A stretch of DNA of 64,000 nucleotides from Mesorhizobium sp. WSM3860. Its GTDB lineage: Bacteria; Pseudomonadota; Alphaproteobacteria; Rhizobiales; Rhizobiaceae. Shown here piece by piece: positions 51,965-61,190 of this stretch. The stretch lies in contig NZ_NSGF01000009.1 of the NCBI RefSeq assembly GCF_002294995.1, positions 1 through 64,000 on the forward strand, read 5' to 3'. The notes under the pieces were generated by a model. It made no database searches, was not told the DNA's origin, and saw only the letters and a program-made list of their open reading frames with translations. The position numbers were made by a program, and so were the translations under genes. How positions within the stretch are numbered: position 1 is the stretch's first letter; each line of letters begins with the position of its first letter.

Positions 51965-53614
51965 GTGGCTCGCCAGTTCATCTATCACATGTCCGGCCTG
52001 TCGAAGGCCTACGGCACCAAGAAGGTGCTCGACAACATCCACCTGTCCTTCTATCCGGACGCCAAGATCGGCATTCTCGGCCCCAACGGTTCGGGCAAAT
52101 CGACCATCCTGCGCATCATGGCTGGGCTCGACAAGGAGTTTCAGGGCGAGGCGTGGCTGGCCGAGGGCGCGACCGTGGGCTACCTCGCGCAGGAGCCGCA
52201 GCTCGACAACAGCAAGACCGTGCTTGAAAACGTCATGGACGGCGTCGCCAGGAAGACGGCCATCATCGAGCGCTATAACGAGCTGATGATGAACTATTCC
52301 GACGAGACGGCGGACGAGTCGGCCAAGCTGCAGGACGAGATGGACCGGCTGAACCTGTGGGATCTCGAGCAGCAGGTCGAGATGGCCATGGACGCGCTGC
52401 AGTGCCCGCCGGCCGATTCCGAAGTGACCAACCTGTCGGGCGGCGAGCGGCGCCGCGTGGCGCTCTGCCGGCTGCTGCTCGAGCAGCCCGACCTGTTGCT
52501 GCTCGACGAGCCGACCAACCATCTCGACGCCGAGACCACGCAGTGGCTGGAAAAGCACCTGCGCGACTATCCGGGCTCGGTGCTGATCATCACCCACGAC
52601 CGCTACTTCCTCGACAACGTCACCGGCTGGATCCTCGAGCTCGACCGCGGCCGCGGCATTCCGTACGAGGGCAACTACACCAAATATCTCGACGCCAAGG
52701 CCAAGCGCCTGATCCAGGAAGGCCGCGAGGACGACGCCCGCCAGAAGGCGATCTGGCGCGAGCGCGAATGGATCCAGTCCTCGCCGAAGGCGCGCCAGAC
52801 CAAGTCCAAGGCGCGCATCAAGGCCTATGAGGAATTGGTCGAGCAGTCGCAGAACCGCAAGCCGACGGACACGCAGATCGTCATCCCGTCGAGCGAGCGC
52901 CTCGGCAACGTCGTCATCGAGGTCGAGGGCCTCAACAAGGGTTTCGCCGACGAGCTTTTGATCGAGGACCTGTCCTTCAAGCTGCCGCCGGGCGGCATCG
53001 TCGGCGTCATCGGCCCGAACGGCGCCGGCAAGACGACGCTGTTCAAGATGATCACCGGCCAGGAAACACCGGATGCCGGCTCGATCCGCAAGGGCGAGAC
53101 TGTGAAGCTCGGCTATGTCGACCAGAGCCGCGACGCGCTCGACCCGAACAAGACCGTTTGGGAAGAGATCTCGGGCGGCGCCGAGGTCATCAAGCTCGGC
53201 AAGCACGAGGTCAACAGCCGCGCTTACTGCTCGTCCTTCAACTTCCGGGGCGGCGACCAGCAGCAGAAGGTCGGCAATCTTTCGGGCGGCCAGCGCAACC
53301 GCGTGCATCTGGCCAAGATGCTGAAGGGCGGCGGCAATGTGCTGCTGCTCGACGAACCGACCAACGATCTCGACACCGAAACGCTTGGCGCGCTGGAAGA
53401 TGCGCTCGAAGCCTATGCCGGCTGCGCGGTGATCATCAGCCACGATCGCATGTTCCTCGACCGCATGGCGACCCACATGCTCGCCTTCGAGGGCGATGCG
53501 CATGTCGAATGGTTCGAAGGCAACTTCGAGGAATATGAGAAGGACAAGCTGCGCCGCCTGGGTGCGGAAGCGGCAACCCCGCACCGTATGACGCACAAGC
53601 GGCTGACGCGGTAA
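51965..53614 (+). CDS. ettA: ABC-F ATPase EttA, energy-dependent translational throttle
   Basis: A 549-residue soluble protein with two ATPase domains and no membrane part. GTG 51965 gives the family opening MARQFIYHMSGLSKAYG and has AGGGAAA upstream. Motifs are GPNGSGKST and GPNGAGKTT, SGGERRRVALCRLLL and SGGQRNRVHLAKML, and LLLDEPTNHLDAETTQWL and LLLDEPTNDLD. The linker between the domains (about 240-320) holds the charged helix pair that contacts P-site tRNA. EttA binds the ribosomal E site and gates initiation to elongation according to ATP/ADP. Length matches E. coli EttA (555). Confidence 0.95.
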   Translation: MARQFIYHMSGLSKAYGTKKVLDNIHLSFYPDAKIGILGPNGSGKSTILRIMAGLDKEFQGEAWLAEGATVGYLAQEPQLDNSKTVLENVMDGVARKTAIIERYNELMMNYSDETADESAKLQDEMDRLNLWDLEQQVEMAMDALQCPPADSEVTNLSGGERRRVALCRLLLEQPDLLLLDEPTNHLDAETTQWLEKHLRDYPGSVLIITHDRYFLDNVTGWILELDRGRGIPYEGNYTKYLDAKAKRLIQEGREDDARQKAIWREREWIQSSPKARQTKSKARIKAYEELVEQSQNRKPTDTQIVIPSSERLGNVVIEVEGLNKGFADELLIEDLSFKLPPGGIVGVIGPNGAGKTTLFKMITGQETPDAGSIRKGETVKLGYVDQSRDALDPNKTVWEEISGGAEVIKLGKHEVNSRAYCSSFNFRGGDQQQKVGNLSGGQRNRVHLAKMLKGGGNVLLLDEPTNDLDTETLGALEDALEAYAGCAVIISHDRMFLDRMATHMLAFEGDAHVEWFEGNFEEYEKDKLRRLGAEAATPHRMTHKRLTR

Positions 53615-53652
53615 CAAAGTCCACGGGCGGCGAACAGATATGAGGCTCTGAA

Positions 53653-54420
53653 ATGGCTGACTGGTCCGCCGCCCAATATCTGAAGTTCGAGGACGAGCGC
53701 ACGCGGCCCGCGCGGGACTTGGCGACACAGGTTCCGGTCGATTTCCCGCGCCGCGTCGTCGATATCGGCTGCGGTCCGGGCAATTCGACGGAGCTGCTGG
53801 TCGAGCGCTGGCCGGATGCCGAGGTCAGCGGCTTCGACACCTCACCCGACATGATCGAGAAGGCGAAGGCGCGGCTGCCCAACGTGAATTTCGCGCTAGA
53901 CGATGCTGCGGCATGGCAGCCGGAACAGCCGGTCGACGTGATCTTCGCAAACGCTGTCTTTCAATGGCTGCCGGAGCATCCGGCGGTGTTCCAGCGGCTG
54001 ATGGGGCTGCTCGCACCGGGCGGCGCCTTGGCTGTCCAGATGCCCGATAATCTTGGCGAACCCTCGCATCGGTTGATGCGCGACACCGCGGCCGAGATGC
54101 CGTTCTTGGCCAAGCTCAAGAGCGCCGCCCGCGCGCCGCTGCCCCCGGTTTCCTTCTACTACGATCTTCTGTCGCCGCTCGCCGATCGCGTGGATATCTG
54201 GCACACGATCTATAACCATCCCCTGGCCGATGCCGAAGCGATTGTCGAATGGGTCAAGGCGACGGGGCTCAAACCCTTCCTCGATCCGCTCGACGCGGAC
54301 GAGAGGAAGACATTCCTCGAAAGCTACACCGCAAAGATCGCAATGGCCTATCCGAAGACGGCGAACGGCAAGGTGCTGCTGCGCTTCCCGCGCATCTTCA
54401 TCATCGCCAAGCGGGCCTGA
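53653..54420 (+). CDS. tam: Trans-aconitate 2-methyltransferase
   Basis: A 255-residue class I methyltransferase: SAM motif [15 protein letters not shown] (about 35-49), then [11 protein letters not shown] and [14 protein letters not shown]. The [23 protein letters not shown] opening and the C-terminal part ([23 protein letters not shown]) follow E. coli Tam. It methylates trans-aconitate, a damaged by-product of cis-aconitate that inhibits aconitase. It starts 39 bases after ettA. Confidence 0.92.
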   Translation: MADWSAAQYLKFEDERTRPARDLATQVPVDFPRRVVDIGCGPGNSTELLVERWPDAEVSGFDTSPDMIEKAKARLPNVNFALDDAAAWQPEQPVDVIFANAVFQWLPEHPAVFQRLMGLLAPGGALAVQMPDNLGEPSHRLMRDTAAEMPFLAKLKSAARAPLPPVSFYYDLLSPLADRVDIWHTIYNHPLADAEAIVEWVKATGLKPFLDPLDADERKTFLESYTAKIAMAYPKTANGKVLLRFPRIFIIAKRA

Positions 54421-54541
54421 CTGTCTCTGGTCAACTCATTGGGAACGCCGCGCGCAACAGAGATTTAAGCTGGCATAAACCGGCCAAATGCTCCAAGGGT
54501 AGCGCGCTCCGGCACAAGGCCGTGCCTCGGACGGATTGGAC

Positions 54542-55663
54542 ATGCATCGCGTCATCATCAGCGGCATCGGCGCCGAAATCCCCGAGCCTGTCATCACCAA
54601 TGAAGAGCTGGTCGAAAGCTTCAACAGCTGGGTCGACACCGAGAATGCGCGCCGCGCCGTCACCGGCGAGACGCTGCTGCAGAAGTCGGACAGCGACTTC
54701 ATCGTCCATGCGTCGGGCGTGCAGACCCGCCATGTGATCGAACGCGAAGGCATCCTCGATCCGACCCGCATGGCGCCGCGGATTCAGGCTCGGCCGGACG
54801 ACGTGCTGTCGCTGCAGGCGGAGTTCGGCATCGCTTCGGCCAAAAAGGCGATCGCCCATGCCGGCGTGGAGGCGTGCGATATCGACCTGGTGATCTGCTC
54901 GGCCTCGCATCATCAGCGGCCTTATCCGGCGATCGCCATCGAGATGCAGCAGGCGCTGGGCACCAAGGGCGCGGGCTTCGACATGGGGCTCGGCTGCTCT
55001 TCCGCCGCGGCGGCGCTGCACATCGCGGTCAATCTGGTCAGGGCAGGGGCGCACAAGCGCATCCTGGTGTCGACGCCCGAAATCATCACCGGCCATCTCA
55101 ACTTCCGCGACCGCCAGACGCATTTCATCTTCGGCGACGCCTCGGTCGCCATGATCGTCGAAGGGCTCGACCAGGGCGAGAAGCGGCCGGGACGCTTCGA
55201 GGTGCTCGACACGCGCACCTGGACGCAAATGTCGAACAATATCCGCACCAATCTCGGCTACCACACCCGCACTGCCCAGGACGATCCCTACCAGATCAAA
55301 CTCGAGGGCAACCTGATCAAGCAGGTCGGCAACAAGGTGTTCAAGGAAGTCACGGTCGCAGGCCACAAATTCATCGTCGAGTTCCTGGCCGAGCATGGGC
55401 TGACGCCGCAAGGCATCCGCCGCTTCTGGCTGCATCAGGCCAATGCGCGCATGAATGCGATGATCCTGAAACTGGCCTTCGGCCATGATGTCGACCATGA
55501 CCGCGCGCCGATGGTGCTGGAGCGGCTCGGCAACACGGCGGGCGCCGGCGCGATCGTGGCGCTGTCGGAAAACCATGCCGACATGAAGGCCGGCGATTTC
55601 GGTCTGCTCTGCGCCTTCGGCGCCGGCTATTCGATCGGTGGCGCGCTGCTGAGGATGTTGTAA
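54542..55663 (+). CDS. FabH-like beta-ketoacyl-ACP synthase III
   Basis: A 371-residue thiolase-fold enzyme with the KAS III triad Cys152 (GLGCSSAAAA), His298 (WLHQAN) and Asn331 (RLGNTAGAG). It is longer than FabH (about 320 residues), with an extended middle region (about 205-270: THFIFGDASV...HTRTAQDDPYQIKLEG). It may prime a specialised or branched fatty acid, or act on an acyl-CoA other than acetyl-CoA. No acyl-carrier-protein gene is adjacent. ATG 54542 is used; TTG 54536 is possible. Confidence 0.88.
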   Translation: MHRVIISGIGAEIPEPVITNEELVESFNSWVDTENARRAVTGETLLQKSDSDFIVHASGVQTRHVIEREGILDPTRMAPRIQARPDDVLSLQAEFGIASAKKAIAHAGVEACDIDLVICSASHHQRPYPAIAIEMQQALGTKGAGFDMGLGCSSAAAALHIAVNLVRAGAHKRILVSTPEIITGHLNFRDRQTHFIFGDASVAMIVEGLDQGEKRPGRFEVLDTRTWTQMSNNIRTNLGYHTRTAQDDPYQIKLEGNLIKQVGNKVFKEVTVAGHKFIVEFLAEHGLTPQGIRRFWLHQANARMNAMILKLAFGHDVDHDRAPMVLERLGNTAGAGAIVALSENHADMKAGDFGLLCAFGAGYSIGGALLRML

Positions 55664-55668
55664 CCGGC

Positions 55669-56238
55669 TCAGGCGGGGACGAACGGCACCAACATCGGCA
55701 CGCGCCTGGCATAGTCGTCATAGGCGGGGCCGAGCTCGCCGCGCAGGAAGCTCTCTTCCAGCCTGGCCTTGACGACGATGCCGACAAGCAGCAGGGCAGC
55801 GCCGGCAACACCCCCGACGGTGCCCTTGGCCGCCGTGGTGGCGATGATCGACACCAGCAGGCCGGTGTAGATCGGGTGGCGGACCAGCCGATAGGGACCG
55901 GTGTCGACCACGCGGTGATCGGCTTTGGCAGTGACGGTGCCCGACCACAGCCGGCCGAGATGCAGGCGCGCCCACCAGGCGAAAGCGATGCCGATGGCGA
56001 TCAGCGCGACGCAGATCCAGGCCTCGGCAAGAGTCGGCGTCCACAGCCGCAGCCGGCCGACATAACCGTGCGCCGGCACGAACAGCAGCACTGTGCCGGC
56101 AAGCCACAGCACCCGGTAACGGGCCTCAGCCTTGAAGTCCGCGCGCTTTTGCGCTGGATCGGCCCACGCAGCGGCCAACACCCAGGACACCACCCAGGTC
56201 AGCCAGAGCGCGGCGATCGCATGTTGAACCTGCATCAT
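55669..56238 (-). CDS. Isoprenylcysteine carboxyl methyltransferase (ICMT)-like membrane protein
   Basis: A 189-residue polytopic protein with about four or five membrane helices and the SAM-binding family signature RLVRHPIYTGLL (about 119-130), preceded by DTGPYR and followed by RLEESFL and AYDDYARRVPMLVPF. Bacterial members methylate small molecules or lipids; the substrate is unknown. GGGAGG is six bases before ATG 56238. It converges on the FabH-like gene with only five bases between stops. Confidence 0.88.
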   Translation of the reverse strand: MMQVQHAIAALWLTWVVSWVLAAAWADPAQKRADFKAEARYRVLWLAGTVLLFVPAHGYVGRLRLWTPTLAEAWICVALIAIGIAFAWWARLHLGRLWSGTVTAKADHRVVDTGPYRLVRHPIYTGLLVSIIATTAAKGTVGGVAGAALLLVGIVVKARLEESFLRGELGPAYDDYARRVPMLVPFVPA

Positions 56239-56413
56239 CTGAACCCTCCCAAATTCGCGCGATCGTTATGTCGCCGGCGCGGCGGCAATGCGGCCAAACG
56301 TGAAAGCGAGCGGCATTCTCAGGTAAGAAAGTCGTGATCACCATCAAGCGTCGTGATCGGATCATCAGCGCTTTCGACTGGACCGAGTAGCCGAGCGTCT
56401 CTAGACCAGCGCT

Positions 56414-57043
56414 ATGCAGGAAACGAACCTAGAGCTTTTCTCATCGGCGGAGCCGACGGTCGACATCGTCCCCGGCCGCAAGCTGACAGCACGGGCAGCG
56501 GCACTCTATCTCGCGCCGTTCGATCATTTCGAGACAAGGCCCGTGGAGGAATTGCGGCTAGGCTTCGACGGGATCGAGGGCGATTTCCACGCCGGCGCAA
56601 CGCGGCGCTCCGGCGGGCGCGAGCCCTGGTATCCGCGCGGCACCGAGATGCGCAACGAGCGGCAATTGTCCCTGGTCGCCGCGGATGAGCTCGCCATCGT
56701 CGCCCACCGCATGGGCCTCGAGGAGATCAAGCCGGAATGGATCGGCGCCAACCTGCTGATCGAAGGCCTGCCGCATCTTTCGATGCTGCCGGCGGGGTCG
56801 CTGGTGTTCTTCAAGGGCGGCGTGACGATCAAAATCGACGGCCAGAACAAGCCCTGCCGGGTCGCCGGGCAATCGATCGCCGAACATGTCGACGCGGCGG
56901 ATCGCGACGCAACCGCCTTGCTGTTTCCGAAGGCGGCAAAGAGGCTGCGCGGCGTGGTCGCCTGGCTCGAAAAACCCGGCATCATCAGGACCGGCGAAGA
57001 GATTTCGGTGCGGGTGCCGGAGCAGTGGATCTATCGCGCCTGA
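56414..57043 (+). CDS. MOSC-domain protein
   Basis: A 209-residue protein carrying a MOSC domain (about 30-200) with the conserved Cys in NKPCRVAG (about 143), expected to hold a sulfur or molybdenum-cofactor ligand. The GFDGIEGDFHAG block near residue 50 is a family hallmark. It stands alone. MOSC proteins serve in molybdenum-cofactor sulfuration or amidoxime reduction; no specific substrate can be named. Confidence 0.88.
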   Translation: MQETNLELFSSAEPTVDIVPGRKLTARAAALYLAPFDHFETRPVEELRLGFDGIEGDFHAGATRRSGGREPWYPRGTEMRNERQLSLVAADELAIVAHRMGLEEIKPEWIGANLLIEGLPHLSMLPAGSLVFFKGGVTIKIDGQNKPCRVAGQSIAEHVDAADRDATALLFPKAAKRLRGVVAWLEKPGIIRTGEEISVRVPEQWIYRA

Positions 57044-57111
57044 TCCGGCTTCGGCTTTCATATCACCGGTTCAAGTCTCGCTCTGAGTGAACTGTTGGAG
57101 GCGTTTGGTCG

Positions 57112-58071
57112 TCATCCGTAGCTCACTGCGCTCGACCAGGCCGGATCCTCGTGCTTTTGCCAGTAGAGGCGCATCAGACGCTCAGTGATCGCGCCGACCT
57201 TGCCGTCGGCAACCGGAGCACCGTCGATCATCGTGACGGGCATGATGCCGCCGGCCGTCGAGGTGATGAAGACCTCGTCGGCTGTCCTGAGCGCGGCCAT
57301 GCTGACATCCGCTGCAACCGCGGAAAGTCCCGCCTCGGCGCACAGGTCAAACACGGTGCGGCGCGTTATGCCGGGCAGCACGCCGACGGCGGGCGTAGTC
57401 AATTTGCCTGCCTTGACACGAAACACGTTGAAGCCCGGACCTTCGGCGACGTTGCCATTGAAGTCGAGGATCAGCGCGGTGTCGGCGCCACGGTCATAGG
57501 CATCGTAGAGCCCGCGCACCAAGTCCAGCCAATGGTAGTTCTTGATCGAGGGATCGATCGAGGCAGGTGGGATGCGGACCTTGTCGCTGATCGAGACATG
57601 CAGGCCGCTTCGCAACTGTTCGGCATCGGCGACCGAGCCGAACGGGACGGCGAAAGCCATGAACCGGTTGATCGCCTGACGCGGGTCGCGGCTGAAGGTC
57701 GGCGAGGCGCCGCGCGTGCACAGCATCTCGACATAGGCGGCGCGATGGCCCGACAGCGCGACGCAATTGTGCAGGATTTCGGCAACGCCGTCGCGGTCGA
57801 ACGGGATGGTCATGCGAAGCTTTTCCAGCCCGCCAAAGAAGCGCTCGAGATGCAGGTCGAGACGGAAAAAGCGGCCGTCCCAGACATGGACCGTGTCGTA
57901 AGTGGCGTCGGAATGCAGAAAGCCCCAGTCCAGCACCGAGACCTTGGCCTGCGACATCGGCAGATATTGTCCATCCAGGTAAGCGACGCCGCGCGGATAG
58001 GCATGCGGATCGAGATGACGCTCTGATAGAACGGGTAGAGGCGCGGCAGGCGCGGAGGCGGCTTGGCTCAT
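57112..58071 (-). CDS. Class IV PLP aminotransferase (branched-chain / D-amino acid type)
   Basis: A 319-residue fold type IV enzyme. The PLP Lys is Lys177 in IKNYHWLDLVRG, and Glu in NGNVAEGPGFNVF (about 215-227) supports the pyridine nitrogen. The TRRTVFDLC and ITSTAGGIMPVT blocks are also typical. Candidates are branched-chain aminotransferase, D-amino-acid aminotransferase or aminodeoxychorismate lyase; the 30-residue N-terminal extension and overall length favour the first two. Substrate not resolved. Confidence 0.88.
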   Translation of the reverse strand: MSQAASAPAAPLPVLSERHLDPHAYPRGVAYLDGQYLPMSQAKVSVLDWGFLHSDATYDTVHVWDGRFFRLDLHLERFFGGLEKLRMTIPFDRDGVAEILHNCVALSGHRAAYVEMLCTRGASPTFSRDPRQAINRFMAFAVPFGSVADAEQLRSGLHVSISDKVRIPPASIDPSIKNYHWLDLVRGLYDAYDRGADTALILDFNGNVAEGPGFNVFRVKAGKLTTPAVGVLPGITRRTVFDLCAEAGLSAVAADVSMAALRTADEVFITSTAGGIMPVTMIDGAPVADGKVGAITERLMRLYWQKHEDPAWSSAVSYG

Positions 58072-58167
58072 TTCGCTCCTTCTTCGTCGTTGTAGAAAGG
58101 CAGGCTAGCGTCCAGCTTCGAATGAAGTAGAGCCAGGCCAGCGTCGCTGCCTAGTCTAGTCTGTGCT

Positions 58168-58482
58168 TCACTCGTCCTCGTCATCCTCTTCCAGCAAGCG
58201 CGTCGCGCGCCAGCGGGTCAGCATCTCATTGGTTTGGTCGATGACAAAGAAGCGTGCGGAGTCCCGGTCATAGCCTTCGGCCAGCAATTTGTCGTAGTCG
58301 GTGTGTGCGTGGCGAACATGAGCGATGGTTGCCAGCCACACCGCGATCGTGGGCGGCAAGGTCTTCATATGCACGGCTCCGGCATCAGCACGGATTTTTT
58401 CCATGTCGGAATAGGGCGCGAGCGGCAAGAGCGCGGTCAGCGCCTTGGCAATCGCGCGGCGGCGGCCGGTCGGCGCGCTCAT
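58168..58482 (-). CDS. DUF2293-like small protein
   Basis: A 104-residue acidic-tailed protein with the pattern LPPTIAVWLATIAHVRHAHTDYDKLLAEGYDRDSAR, which I associate with DUF2293. Function is unknown. Its ATG overlaps the stop of the upstream TrmO-like gene by four bases, so the two are translated together and may act on the same RNA-related process (inference). Confidence 0.78.
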   Translation of the reverse strand: MSAPTGRRRAIAKALTALLPLAPYSDMEKIRADAGAVHMKTLPPTIAVWLATIAHVRHAHTDYDKLLAEGYDRDSARFFVIDQTNEMLTRWRATRLLEEDDEDE

Positions 58483-58985
58483 TTCTCCTCGCGTCCGGCA
58501 ATGGCCGCTTCGGGGAAGGCATCGGTCGAAGCATAGTAGGGCTTGATGTCGATAACCGGCGTGCCGTCGAGCACGTCGATGGCGTCGATCTCGATCCGGC
58601 CAGCCTCGATATCGAGCGCGACGAGCTTCGCGACATGCAGGCCGATGGGGTTCGGTCGGGCAGGGGAGCGCAGCGAGAAAACCCCTTTCGGTTCAGCCGC
58701 ATGGCGGGGTTTCTGCACAATCAGATTCCGTGGCGCGTGATCGAGCCAGGACAGGATGACGATGTGGCTGGCGCGATCGAGGTTCTGCAGCCCGCGGCGG
58801 TAGGGCTTGTCGATCAGGATGGCCGCAGTCCGGCTAGTCTCGCGGGCGGCGCGCATGTTCTTGGGGCAATCCTCGCGGCTCGTCCAAGGCGAGGCGATCC
58901 GGCCGATGAAGACGACATGGCCGTCCGGCGGCAGATCAGCCGGATCTTTTTCCAGGAGCGTCTCGCCCTCGCGTCTCTCGAACAT
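58479..58985 (-). CDS. trmO: TrmO/TsaA-like tRNA methyltransferase
   Basis: A 168-residue protein of the TsaA/YaeB family, with FIGRIASPWTSREDCPKN at the start, the SAM-site motif SPARPNPIGLHVAKL (about 105-119) and LDGTPVIDIKPY (about 135-146). Family members methylate N6-threonylcarbamoyladenosine at position 37 of threonine tRNA. It lacks the extra C-terminal domain of E. coli TrmO (about 235 residues), as many alphaproteobacterial forms do. ATG 58985 is used; a TTG at 58997 is possible. Confidence 0.85.
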   Translation of the reverse strand: MFERREGETLLEKDPADLPPDGHVVFIGRIASPWTSREDCPKNMRAARETSRTAAILIDKPYRRGLQNLDRASHIVILSWLDHAPRNLIVQKPRHAAEPKGVFSLRSPARPNPIGLHVAKLVALDIEAGRIEIDAIDVLDGTPVIDIKPYYASTDAFPEAAIAGREEK

Positions 58986-59090
58986 CGTTCCAATCAATCT
59001 GCGGACGCAGGGCCTACAATGCGCGGATCATGGCTGCGCCATTTTCTTGTCCGGCTGCGACATAGCGCTTGCCAGGGTTTCAAATTCGAC

Positions 59091-59106
59091 ATAAACATAT
59101 CTTTAT
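59091..59106 (+). promoter_or_regulatory. Candidate operator of the ArsR-methyltransferase/metF operon
   Basis: ATAAACATATCTTTAT is an imperfect palindrome (arms ATAAA and TTTAT around a central ATAT) 21 bases before the ArsR-methyltransferase start. It is AT-rich in a GC-rich region. It resembles what I recall of the SahR motif for methionine-cycle genes in Proteobacteria (an ATAAAGATATCTTTAT-like palindrome), so autoregulation with metF is likely. Confidence 0.6.
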
Positions 59107-59127
59107 ATCTTTTAGCGAGAACCGTTC

Positions 59128-60135
59128 ATGCATGCCACACTCGACACGATGGTAGATACATTGAAGGCGGCTGCCGAATCCAGCCGCCTGCGGATCCTGG
59201 TGCTGCTGTCGCGCGGGGATCTCACGGTCTCCGACCTTACCGAAATCCTTGGCCAGTCGCAGCCGCGCGTCTCGCGGCATCTGAAGCTGCTGCTCGATGC
59301 CGGGCTGATCGGTCGCTACCAGGAAGGGTCCTGGGCCTTTTTCAGGCTGTCGGACACAGACAGCTCGCGCGATTTCGTGCAGCGCCTGGTCTCGGGCGTG
59401 CGCGAAGCCGATCCGCAAGTGGTGCGCGACCTGGAGCGGCTCGCCGCTGTCAAGCGCAAGCGGCAGGACCGTGCCGCAGAGTATTTCTCGGAGAACGCCG
59501 CGAGCTGGGATCGCATCCGCTCGCTGCATGTGCCGGACCGCGCGGTGGAGGCGGCACTGCTCAAGCTTGTCGGCAAACGGCCGTTCCAGTCGATGCTCGA
59601 CCTCGGCACCGGCACCGGCAGGCTGCTGGAGATCTTCGCGCCGCTCTACCGGCGCGGCGTCGGCATCGACATGTCGCGCGAGATGCTGACCGTGGCGCGC
59701 GCCAATCTCGACAAGGCCGGCGTCGCCAATGCGCAGGTGCGCCAGGGCGACATCTTCTCGCCGCCCGTCGAGCGCAACGCCTTCGATCTCGTCACCATCC
59801 ACCAGGTGCTGCACTATCTCGACGATCCGGCCCGCGCCATCGGCGAGGCGGCGAGGCTGCTGCGTCCGTCCGGCAGGCTGGTGATCGTCGATTTCGCGCC
59901 TCACAATCTGGAGTTCCTGCGCGACCAGCACGCGCATATGCGGCTCGGCTTTTCCGACCGGCAGATCGGCGACTGGTTCGAGGAGGCAGGGCTTGACCTC
60001 GAAGAGAGCCAGGAGTTCGAGCCGCGCGGCCAGGCCGAAGCGAGACTCACCGTCAAGCTCTGGCTGGGGCGCGATCGCCGCCTGCTGATCGCCGATCCGT
60101 CCAACGACGCACTCCCAGCAAGGGAAACAGCCTGA
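59128..60135 (+). CDS. ArsR family regulator fused to a SAM-dependent methyltransferase domain
   Basis: A 335-residue protein. Residues about 5-95 are an ArsR winged helix (LTVSDLTEILGQSQPRVSRHLKLLLDAGLI), without an obvious cysteine metal site. Residues about 130-320 are a class I methyltransferase domain with SAM motif MLDLGTGTGRLLEIF (about 156-170), GIDMSREML, and HQVLHYLDDP. The stop overlaps the metF start by one base. The methyltransferase-like domain may sense SAM or S-adenosylhomocysteine, making this a methionine-cycle regulator of the SahR kind (inference). It may also be a real methyltransferase. Confidence 0.9.
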   Translation: MHATLDTMVDTLKAAAESSRLRILVLLSRGDLTVSDLTEILGQSQPRVSRHLKLLLDAGLIGRYQEGSWAFFRLSDTDSSRDFVQRLVSGVREADPQVVRDLERLAAVKRKRQDRAAEYFSENAASWDRIRSLHVPDRAVEAALLKLVGKRPFQSMLDLGTGTGRLLEIFAPLYRRGVGIDMSREMLTVARANLDKAGVANAQVRQGDIFSPPVERNAFDLVTIHQVLHYLDDPARAIGEAARLLRPSGRLVIVDFAPHNLEFLRDQHAHMRLGFSDRQIGDWFEEAGLDLEESQEFEPRGQAEARLTVKLWLGRDRRLLIADPSNDALPARETA

Positions 60136-61052
60136 TGAACCAGTTCCGCTTTTCCCGCCGCCCCGATATTGGCGACAAGGTCCGGGTTTCGTTCGAGTTC
60201 TTCCCGCCGAAAACGGATGAGATGGAAGCAAGGCTCTGGGACACCGTCACAAGGCTCGAGCCGCTCAAGCCGCGATTCGTCTCCGTGACCTACGGCGCCG
60301 GCGGCTCGACCCGGGAGCGCACGGCGCGCACGGTGAAGCGCATTCTGCACGAGACGACGCTGACGCCGGCCGCGCATATGACCTGCGTCGATGCGGCCCG
60401 TCATCAGGTCGACGCCGTCATCCAGGAATTCGCCGGCATGGGCGTAACCCGCTTCGTCGCCTTGCGCGGCGATCCGGCCGCAGGCGTGGGGACCGCCTAT
60501 CGTCCGCACCCCGACGGCTATGCCAACGGCGCCGAATTGGTCGGAGCGCTGAAGAGCGCCGGCGATTTCGACATCTCGGTCTCGGCCTATCCGGAAAAGC
60601 ATCCGGAAAGCCCGGACTTCGCCACCGACATCGATATGCTGAAGCGCAAGGTCGACAATGGGGCGACGCGGGCGATCACCCAGTTCTTCTTCGACAACGA
60701 CCTCTACGAGCGCTATGTCGAGCGCGCGCGCCGCGCCGGCATCTACATCCCGATCGTGCCGGGTATCCTGCCGGTGCACAACTTCACCCAGGTCGCCAAT
60801 TTTTCCTCCCGATGCGGCGCGCTGTTGCCGGCGTGGCTGGCCGAGCGCTTCGAAGGGCTGGAGAACGATCCGCAAACGCATGCGCTGGTGGCCTCAGCGG
60901 TCGCGGCCGAGCAGGTCCATGATCTGGTCGAGCGCGGCGTCGGCGATTTCCATTTCTACACGATGAACCGTGCCGATCTGGTCTTTGCCGTCTGCCACAT
61001 GATCGGCATCCGTTCGCATGAGGCGGAGGCGGCCGGGTCGGCCGCGGCCTGA
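60135..61052 (+). CDS. metF: 5,10-methylenetetrahydrofolate reductase
   Basis: A 305-residue TIM-barrel flavoprotein. Diagnostic segments are VSFEFFPPKTDEMEARLW (about 15-32, with the catalytic Glu), SVTYGAGGSTRERT (about 52-65), HMTCVDA, FVALRGDP and TQFFFDNDLY. It reduces methylene-THF to methyl-THF for methionine synthesis. TGATG coupling to the ArsR-methyltransferase gene and a shared upstream palindrome indicate joint control. A terminator follows after a dispersed repeat. Confidence 0.95.
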   Translation: MNQFRFSRRPDIGDKVRVSFEFFPPKTDEMEARLWDTVTRLEPLKPRFVSVTYGAGGSTRERTARTVKRILHETTLTPAAHMTCVDAARHQVDAVIQEFAGMGVTRFVALRGDPAAGVGTAYRPHPDGYANGAELVGALKSAGDFDISVSAYPEKHPESPDFATDIDMLKRKVDNGATRAITQFFFDNDLYERYVERARRAGIYIPIVPGILPVHNFTQVANFSSRCGALLPAWLAERFEGLENDPQTHALVASAVAAEQVHDLVERGVGDFHFYTMNRADLVFAVCHMIGIRSHEAEAAGSAAA

Positions 61053-61114
61053 TACATCCCGCCAAAAGTGTGCAGCGGTTGTGGGAAACGATTCATCAAA
61101 ACAAAGATTGAAAC
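61053..61114. repeat. Dispersed rhizobial repeat, copy 2
   Basis: Directly after the metF stop, this stretch aligns with 27695-27764 (shared CATCAAAACAAAG core and a preceding CCAAAA block). It lies between metF and its terminator, so it is probably transcribed as the metF 3-prime end. Confidence 0.6.
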
Positions 61115-61117
61115 GGA

Positions 61118-61142
61118 AAAGGCCGGGCGGAACCCGGCCTTT
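61118..61142. terminator. Bidirectional rho-independent terminator
   Basis: AAAGGCCGGG (61118-61127) and CCCGGCCTTT (61133-61142) form a 10-bp stem with a 5-nt loop. A-rich sequence on the left gives a T run for leftward transcripts, and TTTCG follows on the right, so it can serve metF and the small minus-strand gene alike. Confidence 0.85.
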
Positions 61143-61190
61143 CGAATTGGTTGGACTATCCTCGGTGCTGGTCTTCCCGGCTTCGGCGGA

